Origin: Gemmatimonadota bacterium
GTDB lineage: Bacteria > Gemmatimonadota > Gemmatimonadetes > Gemmatimonadales > Gemmatimonadaceae
DNA length: 5,284 nucleotides
Reading direction: 5' to 3'
NCBI GenBank assembly: GCA_003142495.1
Contig: PLMM01000162.1
Location: forward strand, 1 to 5,284
Shown: positions 1-5,284 of the stretch, one piece after another
Layout of the letters: each line of letters opens with the position of its first letter
Position numbering within the stretch: the first letter of the stretch is position 1
Made by a program: the position numbers and the translations under genes
Notes under the pieces: generated by a model
What the model was told of the DNA's origin: nothing
The model's database searches: none
Seen by the model: the letters and a program-made list of their open reading frames with translations, nothing else

Positions 1-162
1 GTAGGCCCTGGAGCCTCTACCGCGCTGCCGGGTAGCATGGCGACACGGAACTTTCCAGCACCACGACCAATATTGCGTTGACCAAGCCGATGTAAAGCGT
101 GGTGCTGGAAAGTTCCGTGTCGCCATGCTACCCGGCAGCGCGGTAGAGGCTCCAGGGCCTAC
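1..162. repeat. Perfect 65-bp inverted repeat with 32-nt spacer
   Basis: Positions 1-65 are the exact reverse complement of 98-162, with no mismatch over 65 bp. The spacer is 66-97. Pairing stops inward at 66/97 (A opposite G). The outer limit cannot be seen, because the left arm begins at the first base of the window and may continue beyond it. A transcript in either direction would fold into one very long hairpin. No T-tract follows on the plus strand (position 163 continues ccgaccgg), so it is not a standard intrinsic terminator. Neither arm carries a convincing gene: the only frame open through the left arm (from base 1) ends in TGA at 79-81. Possible origins are a transposon remnant, a recent inverted duplication, or a fold-back artefact at a contig end. 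I cannot tell these apart from the window alone. Confidence 0.95.
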
Positions 163-330
163 CCGACCGGACAGGGCTAACGGGGTCCGGGCGGCTTAGA
201 CTTCCACCCCGCGCACCGTATGTAACGCGCTGGCGCGCAGATCGCTGCACGCCCGCTACGGACGCGTAGACGCGAAGCAACGACAATATCATCCGGGCTT
301 TGAGCTCGGTGAACACAAAAGGAGTGCGAG
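163..330 (+). promoter_or_regulatory. aceA upstream leader with candidate promoter and RBS
   Basis: This non-coding stretch lies between the inverted repeat and aceA. The clearest element is the ribosome binding site AAGGAG at 319-324, six bases before the ATG at 331. A candidate -10 hexamer, TATCAT, is at 287-292 (five of six matches to TATAAT) and would give a leader of roughly 30 nt. No good -35 sits 16-18 bp upstream of it. A small dyad, CTACG-gacg-CGTAG at 256-269, lies where the -35 would be and could be an operator or chance. The RBS is well supported; the promoter is tentative because the region is short and GC-rich. Confidence 0.4.
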
Positions 331-1629
<1,299 letters not shown>

Positions 1630-1649
1630 GCGTACATCGCGCGAACAAG

Positions 1650-1684
1650 AACGCAGTCGCCTCGAATGGGGCGACGGCGTTTTT
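1650..1684 (+). terminator. Intrinsic terminator after aceA, possibly bidirectional
   Basis: The hairpin begins 20 bases after the aceA stop. GTCGCC (1656-1661) pairs with GGCGAC (1670-1675) around an 8-nt loop. After one A/G mismatch, the stem continues with AACGC (1650-1654) against GCGTT (1677-1681). A T-run follows at 1680-1684, partly used in the lower stem. This is a classic Rho-independent layout for aceA. The same stem lies 26 bp beyond the htpX stop on the opposite strand. Read that way the tail is ttcttgtt, which is weaker, so it may also stop htpX transcription. Confidence 0.8.
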
Positions 1685-1710
1685 CTGTTGTGCGTGATGG
1701 CGGCTCGCGT

Positions 1711-2784
1711 TCAGGTTGCGCGGACGCTCGCGGCGGAGGGAACGGACACCGCCGCCGCCGCCGCGCCCGGGATCGCGTGCGCGGACTGCTCGTAGCCCAT
1801 CATCTTCAGCCGCGCGATGCGCGTCGGCATGGGGGGGTGCGTGCCGAAGAGCTCCGCCATCTTCCCCTCGGTGCCGTTCACCGCGCGCCCGAGCGGGTCG
1901 GCGATGCACAGATGCGCGGCGCCGCCCTTGATGCTCGTGGTGGGCGCGCTCGCGCTCTCGATCTTCGTGAGCGCGCTCGCGAGCGCCGCCGGATTTCTCG
2001 TGAACTGTGCGCTCATCGCGTCCGCGAGATATTCGCGCTTGCGGTTCACGCCCATCGCGAGCAAGCGAGTGATGAACGGTGCCAGAATCCAGCTCACGAT
2101 CCAGACGACGAAGAGCAGGACGACCAGCGGATTCGAGCCTTCCTTGCTATCGCTGCTACTCCGGCTGCGCCCGCGCCCAAAACCGCCGTTGAACATCACG
2201 CGTCCCGCACCGTCCGCGATCAGCGTCACGGCGCCAACCAGCGCCGCCAGCAGCGTCATCAGCCGCACGTCGAGATTCTTGATGTGCCCCATCTCGTGCG
2301 CGACCACCGCCTGCAACTCGTCGCGCGAGCAGATCGCGAGCAGCCCCTGCGTCACCGCGATGTTCGAATCGGACTCGTCGTGCCCCGTCGCGAACGCGTT
2401 CGGATCGGGGTCGTCGACGATCCAGATGTGCGGCTTCGTGATGCCGGAGGCGACACTCATCTCCTCCACCACGTTCACGAGCTGCGTCTCCTGCGGCGTC
2501 TGCGCGTCGATGATCTCGCGCGCGCCCGTCGACTTCAGAATATTCTTGGGGCCCGTGCTGTACGAGTACTTTGCCATGATCGCGCCAAAGACCGTGAGCA
2601 GGATGCCGACAAACGGGAAGATGTGATGATAGGACTCGGGAGGCGCCTTGGCCGTGGAGAGATACCAGATGAAATCGCCGCCGAAGCCCAGCCACGCGAA
2701 AAACAGGATGAAGCCAATCACCAGCCATCGTGAGCGCCGGCGATTGGCTTCCTGCTGCGCGAAGAGATTGACCTCGTCGCTCAC
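1711..2784 (-). CDS. htpX: HtpX-like membrane zinc metalloprotease (M48 family)
   Basis: HtpX is a membrane-embedded zinc protease that takes part in quality control of membrane proteins, working alongside FtsH in species where it has been studied. The 357-residue product has the zinc motif HEMGH at 163-167 (ligands His163 and His167, catalytic Glu164) and the third ligand Glu251 in REYLADAMS. Predicted membrane segments lie at about 20-42, 52-71, 174-192 and 219-243, placed as in M48B proteins. A charged Gly/Arg/Ser linker (about 200-217) separates the last two. THPPMPTRIARL at 315-326 is the usual C-terminal block. It is followed by an Ala-rich tail of about 25 residues that looks lineage-specific. 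The start is GTG (2782-2784), overlapping the lemA stop TGA by sharing GTGA at 2781-2784. Only a weak Shine-Dalgarno precedes it, which suggests translational coupling to lemA. The C-terminus faces aceA convergently. HtpX-like M48 proteases vary in substrate, so the exact physiological target is unknown. Confidence 0.96.
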   Translation of the reverse strand: MSDEVNLFAQQEANRRRSRWLVIGFILFFAWLGFGGDFIWYLSTAKAPPESYHHIFPFVGILLTVFGAIMAKYSYSTGPKNILKSTGAREIIDAQTPQETQLVNVVEEMSVASGITKPHIWIVDDPDPNAFATGHDESDSNIAVTQGLLAICSRDELQAVVAHEMGHIKNLDVRLMTLLAALVGAVTLIADGAGRVMFNGGFGRGRSRSSSDSKEGSNPLVVLLFVVWIVSWILAPFITRLLAMGVNRKREYLADAMSAQFTRNPAALASALTKIESASAPTTSIKGGAAHLCIADPLGRAVNGTEGKMAELFGTHPPMPTRIARLKMMGYEQSAHAIPGAAAAAVSVPSAASVRAT

Positions 2785-3380
2785 TTCTTGGCGTTCAACG
2801 AGAGATCGACCTTCACGACCTCACGCTCCGACGCATCCGAAATCTCCCACAATTCGGCCGGCGTTGACTTGGCGACGCCCGCGACGAGACTGCCGGGGAA
2901 CTGCTGCTGCCGCGTGTTGTACACGGTCGCCTGATCGTTGTAGAGCTGGCGCGCGAACGCGATCTTGTTTTCCGTCGACGTCAGCTCTTCCTGCAGCTGC
3001 GCAACGTTCCCGGTGGCCTTGAGATCCGGGTATGCCTCGACGACGGCGAACAGCTTGCTGAGCGACGACGAGAGCTGTCCTTCCGCCGCAGCCGTTGCCT
3101 GCACCTGCTGCGCGGACGGAAGGTCTGTGGTGCCGCGCGTGGCCGCGATCGCCTGATTGCGCGCCGCGATCACGGACTCGAGCGTCTCCTTCTCGAAATT
3201 CATCGCGCCCTTCACGGTCTCGACGAGATTCGGAATGAGATCGTGACGACGCTTCAGCTGCACATCGATCTGCTTCCAGGCGTTGAAGACCTGGTTGCGC
3301 AGGCTGATGAGCGAATTGTACACGCCGACGAACCAGAATCCGAAGGCGACGATTACGACGAGCAGGACGATTCCGATCAT
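2781..3380 (-). CDS. lemA: LemA family membrane-anchored protein
   Basis: LemA proteins are helical proteins anchored by one N-terminal membrane segment. Their biochemical role is not established. The 199-residue product is full length for the family. It has a hydrophobic anchor at about 2-20, then the conserved YNSLISLRNQVFNAWKQIDV block (21-40) and KRRHDLIPNLVETVKG (43-58). Further in are AYPDLKA (116-122), LQEELTSTENKIAFAR (129-144), YNDQATVYN (147-155) and FPGSLVA (161-167). The ATG at 3378-3380 has AAGGAG at 3385-3390, four bases upstream, so this start is well supported. Its stop overlaps the htpX start by 4 nt. Pairing of LemA with HtpX-type proteases is seen in several bacterial groups, suggesting LemA assists or is controlled by the protease, but that is inference. 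There is no truncation or frameshift. Confidence 0.96.
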   Translation of the reverse strand: MIGIVLLVVIVAFGFWFVGVYNSLISLRNQVFNAWKQIDVQLKRRHDLIPNLVETVKGAMNFEKETLESVIAARNQAIAATRGTTDLPSAQQVQATAAAEGQLSSSLSKLFAVVEAYPDLKATGNVAQLQEELTSTENKIAFARQLYNDQATVYNTRQQQFPGSLVAGVAKSTPAELWEISDASEREVVKVDLSLNAKK

Positions 3381-3391
3381 GTGTCTCCTTG

Positions 3392-3405
3392 ACGGTGTGC
3401 ACCGT
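3392..3405. promoter_or_regulatory. Short dyad immediately upstream of the lemA RBS
   Basis: ACGGTG (3392-3397) and CACCGT (3400-3405) are exact inverted copies separated by only 2 bp. The gap is too small for a stable RNA hairpin loop without opening the inner pairs, so a protein-binding operator is the more natural reading. It lies two bases upstream of the lemA Shine-Dalgarno, where a bound repressor would block transcription. No regulator can be named, and a chance dyad of this size is possible in GC-rich DNA. Confidence 0.3.
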
Positions 3406-3436
3406 GATCAAAACGCGCTGACTCCACGATGGACGA

Positions 3437-3464
3437 GCGGGACGAAAGCTTGCTTCCGTCCCGC
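3437..3464. other. Stem-loop between the small membrane gene and lemA
   Basis: GCGGGACG (3437-3444) pairs perfectly with CGTCCCGC (3457-3464). After an A/C mismatch, AAG (3446-3448) pairs with CTT (3453-3455) around a four-base loop, making an almost continuous 12-position stem. No T-run follows on either strand. It is therefore not a standard intrinsic terminator, though it could still attenuate or stabilise minus-strand transcripts entering lemA from the upstream small gene. Confidence 0.6.
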
Positions 3465-3474
3465 ACAGTACTAC

Positions 3475-3497
3475 GACATTTCCGGGTGGAAAGTGTC
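3475..3497. other. Second stem-loop just after the small gene
   Basis: Read on the minus strand, GACA-TTTCC pairs with GGAAA-TGTC around the four-base loop ACCC, with one bulged C (position 3493). It begins 17 bases after the stop of the small membrane gene. With the hairpin at 3437-3464 it makes two tandem structures within the 134-bp gap. It lacks a T-tract, so its role could be transcript 3'-end protection, attenuation or none. Confidence 0.45.
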
Positions 3498-3514
3498 AGG
3501 TGGCGTCGTGCGCC

Positions 3515-3676
3515 CTACTTACGATGGAACATCATGTCCCAGATGCGCGTGCCCAACAGCGTGAAGAGCGGCGTAATCAAGATGCCGAGCAGGGAGTTGA
3601 TCCAGATCAGCGACAGGTAAAAGGCGCCGAGACCGAGACTTACCCAGATGACGCCGAGCGGGCCGTGTGTTTCCAC
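3515..3676 (-). CDS. Small two-helix membrane protein, function unknown
   Basis: This is a short minus-strand reading frame of 53 codons plus TAG, starting at GTG (3674-3676). GAGG at 3683-3686 lies six bases upstream of the GTG and makes a credible ribosome binding site. The product begins METHGPLGVIW and ends WDMMFHRK. Two hydrophobic stretches, about residues 7-25 and 27-42, are joined by a short polar turn (WINS) and followed by a basic end (HRK), as in a small inner-membrane hairpin protein. Its residues (Leu, Ile, Trp, Phe, Gly) are unlike the Arg-rich products of antisense shadow frames in this DNA. I do not recognise a family. It lies on the same strand as lemA-htpX, 134 bp upstream, so a role in the same membrane unit is possible but unproven. 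Confidence 0.7.
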   Translation of the reverse strand: METHGPLGVIWVSLGLGAFYLSLIWINSLLGILITPLFTLLGTRIWDMMFHRK

Positions 3677-3755
3677 CGAAATCCTCGTGAGTGGGTGTAC
3701 GCGTCGGAATCTATGATGCCTGCGGCGCGGGAGCCAGTGGAGTTAGACTGTACAT
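3677..3755. promoter_or_regulatory. Divergent promoter region between small gene and tilS
   Basis: This 79-bp spacer must hold start signals for both directions. On the plus side, TAGACT (3744-3749) ends six bases before the tilS ATG, the position expected of a -10 box for a leaderless transcript. The only Shine-Dalgarno-like GGAG (3739-3742) is 13 bases from the ATG, further than usual. No clear -35 is visible for either direction. On the minus side the GAGG ribosome site of the small gene is at 3683-3686. Confidence 0.35.
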
Positions 3756-5039
3756 ATGGATGATTCGGTACCGGCGCTCGTCGCGCGCGAGCTCAGCGCA
3801 AAGCGTGTGGTGCTCGCCGTTTCGGGTGGTCGCGACTCGATGTCGCTGCTGCACGCCGCGCTCGCACCGGATAACGCCGCGCGCGAGCGCGTCGTCGCCG
3901 TCGCCACCTTCGATCACGCGACCGGCGCGCACGCGGCCGAGTCCGCGGCGCTGGTGTACAGCGTGGCGGCCCGCTTGGGCGTCGAGGTCGTAGCCGAGCG
4001 CGCGTCGATCGCTCTCCGCACCGAGGCCGAGTGGCGCGCGCAGCGCTGGAGCTTTCTCCGCCGCGTCGCGCTCGAGCGCAGTGCGCAGATCGCTACCGCG
4101 CACACGCGCGACGACCAGCTCGAAACGGTGCTCATGCGCGTGATGCGCGGCGCCGGCGCGCGCGGGCTCGCGGCGCTCCTCGCGCGCAGTGCCATTCTGC
4201 GACCGCTGCTCTCCGTCACGCGCGACGACCTTGCTCGCTATGCTCTGAGCGAGCAGCTCGCGTGGGTCGAAGATCCCGGCAACGCGCGCCTCGATCATCT
4301 CCGCAATCGCGTTCGCCACGAGCTCCTCCCCGCGCTCCTCCGCGCGCGCCCCGCGCTCGGCGCCGAGCTGCTCGCGCTCGCCGAGCGCGCCGCCGCGCTC
4401 CGCAACGAGGTCGACGCGTTGCTTGATCGCGAGCTCTCGCTCGAGCGGCAAAACGGCGCTGTGCTCGTTGCTCGCGATGCGCTGCTGCGCTATGATGCCG
4501 AAGCGCTTGCGCTCCTCTGGCCCGCGGTCGCCGCGCGCGCCGGCGCGACGCTCGACCGCCGGGGAACGGACCGTCTCGTGACGTTTACCACCAGTGAGAG
4601 GAGCGGCGCGCGCATTCAGCTCTCGGGCGGCTTCGAGGCAGCGGCGCATCGCGGCGCGATCATTGTTCGGCGCGCCGCAACTAATCCACCGCAGAGCGCG
4701 TTAACCCTTCAGGGAATGGTCTCGCTCGGCGGCTTTCGTTTCGATGCGCGCGACGAAGCAGTCGTCTCGCTATGGAGCGCGAAGCTGCCCGCCCGGAAGA
4801 CACTCACGGTGCGCATGTGGCACCCGGGCGATCGCATGGTGCCGGCCGGTGGCGGCGTGCGTCGAGTGAAGGGGTTGCTGCGCGATGCGGGAGTCGATGC
4901 GGCGAGTCGAGGCTCGTGGCCCGTCGTGCTGGCGGACGACGAGATCGTATGGGTTCCTGGAGTCCGCCGCAGCTCTGCGGCGTCCGAGCGGCCCGGTCGG
5001 CCGGTGGTGACATATCATTGTGAGCGCATCGATCGCTGA
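3756..5039 (+). CDS. tilS: tRNA(Ile)-lysidine synthetase
   Basis: TilS uses ATP and lysine to convert the wobble C34 of the minor tRNA-Ile (anticodon CAU) to lysidine, switching it from methionine to isoleucine identity. It is cytoplasmic and normally essential. The 427-residue product has the PP-loop ATP motif SGGRDS at 23-28 and a FDHATGAHAAES segment (52-63) corresponding to the family's DHG-type block. The HTRDDQLET motif (116-124) runs into RGAGARGLAAL (131-141), where most family members have HHADDQAET. WVEDPGNARLDHLRNRVRHE (170-189) is the conserved linker. The C-terminal tRNA-binding domain includes RMWHPGDRMVPAGG (353-366) and WVPGVRRS (399-406). The ATG places the P-loop at the usual distance from the N-terminus. 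The 3' end overlaps hpt by 20 nt, as in many tilS-hpt operons. The middle (about 195-300) is rich in Ala, Arg and Leu and is less conserved, which is normal. Confidence 0.96.
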   Translation: MDDSVPALVARELSAKRVVLAVSGGRDSMSLLHAALAPDNAARERVVAVATFDHATGAHAAESAALVYSVAARLGVEVVAERASIALRTEAEWRAQRWSFLRRVALERSAQIATAHTRDDQLETVLMRVMRGAGARGLAALLARSAILRPLLSVTRDDLARYALSEQLAWVEDPGNARLDHLRNRVRHELLPALLRARPALGAELLALAERAAALRNEVDALLDRELSLERQNGAVLVARDALLRYDAEALALLWPAVAARAGATLDRRGTDRLVTFTTSERSGARIQLSGGFEAAAHRGAIIVRRAATNPPQSALTLQGMVSLGGFRFDARDEAVVSLWSAKLPARKTLTVRMWHPGDRMVPAGGGVRRVKGLLRDAGVDAASRGSWPVVLADDEIVWVPGVRRSSAASERPGRPVVTYHCERIDR

Positions 5040-5284
5040 TCCCAGGCTCGACGGACGCGCCGTCAAACGCATCGCATTCGAGGCGGATACCATTGCCCAG
5101 CGTGTGAGCGAGCTCGGCGCCGAGATCTCCGCGGAATATCCCGACGGCGACCTGCTCGTCTTGGGACTGCTGAAGGGGAGCTTTATCTTTCTGGGAGACC
5201 TGGTGCGCCACATTACGCGCCCCATCCAGGTAGATTTCCTCGTTGCGTCGAGCTACGGCTCCGAAACGGCGTCGAGCGGCGATG
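5020..5284 (+). CDS. hpt: Hypoxanthine phosphoribosyltransferase (N-terminal part, runs off window)
   Basis: Hpt salvages hypoxanthine (and often guanine) by joining it to PRPP to form IMP or GMP in the cytoplasm. The first 88 codons are present and the gene continues past the right edge. LLKGSFIFLGDLVRHI (50-65) carries the conserved Leu-Lys-Gly substrate loop. VDFLVASSYGSETASSGD (71-88) is the mobile-loop region with the Ser-Tyr-Gly motif. The PRPP-binding DD motif would lie beyond the window. The GTG at 5020-5022 is the only usable start: an in-frame TGA lies at 5008-5010, and the next GTG (5104) falls inside the conserved N-terminal helix. The GTG start gives a leader some ten residues longer than typical relatives. 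It overlaps the tilS end by 20 nt in another frame, so expression is probably coupled. A GGTGG at 5003-5007 is a weak, distant ribosome site. In many bacteria ftsH follows next. Confidence 0.95.
   Translation, partial: MSASIADPRLDGRAVKRIAFEADTIAQRVSELGAEISAEYPDGDLLVLGLLKGSFIFLGDLVRHITRPIQVDFLVASSYGSETASSGD

Noticed and set aside
1..162. Inverted repeat as an intrinsic terminator or a CRISPR unit
   Set aside because: There is no T-tract after the stem, the stem is far longer than terminators use, and there is only one repeat pair with no direct repeats or spacer series.
116..162. tRNA-like look of the right repeat arm (GGTAGAGGCTCC)
   Set aside because: No acceptor stem, anticodon arm or T-arm consensus can be assembled around it. 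The sequence folds with the other arm instead.
1666..2733. 355-codon plus-strand open frame opposite htpX
   Set aside because: It is Arg/His-rich and motif-free, and it starts inside the aceA terminator. The minus strand encodes an intact M48 protease with all zinc ligands.
3711..4649. 312-codon open frame antisense to tilS
   Set aside because: It has low-complexity Ala/Arg/Glu composition and lies wholly opposite the conserved TilS domains, so it is a shadow of high-GC coding DNA.

Overview
The window is GC-rich chromosomal bacterial DNA. Codon third positions are mostly G or C, and two genes start with GTG. It holds five recognisable housekeeping or metabolic genes and one unannotated small gene. 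No gene gives a firm taxonomic assignment. The base composition and gene set would suit a free-living soil or sediment bacterium such as a member of Gemmatimonadota, but that is a guess from general knowledge and not something the sequence proves.

Layout from left to right. Positions 1-162 form a perfect 65-bp inverted repeat around a 32-nt spacer, and it runs right up to the window edge. Next comes a short leader (163-330) and then aceA (isocitrate lyase, + strand, 331-1629), which has a strong ribosome binding site and is followed by a hairpin-plus-T-tract terminator. Facing aceA on the minus strand are htpX (membrane zinc protease, 1711-2784) and, just upstream of it, lemA (2781-3380). These two overlap by 4 nt (GTGA), so they look co-transcribed and translationally coupled. 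Upstream of lemA is a 134-bp gap with two stem-loops and a small dyad. Beyond it lies a 53-codon minus-strand gene (3515-3676) that encodes a predicted two-helix membrane protein. A 79-bp divergent spacer separates this small gene from tilS (tRNA-Ile lysidine synthetase, + strand, 3756-5039). The tilS 3' end overlaps the GTG start of hpt (hypoxanthine phosphoribosyltransferase) by 20 nt, and hpt runs off the right edge.

Functionally there are three units. The first is a stand-alone glyoxylate-shunt gene (aceA), with no malate synthase in view. The second is a minus-strand membrane unit (small membrane protein, then LemA, then HtpX) that fits envelope protein quality control. The third is the widespread tilS-hpt arrangement, which in many bacteria continues into ftsH. 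The genes themselves are ordinary. The items that merit a second look are the long perfect inverted repeat at the left edge, the unannotated 53-aa membrane protein next to lemA-htpX, and the structured gap between them. I see no convincing new multi-gene system here.
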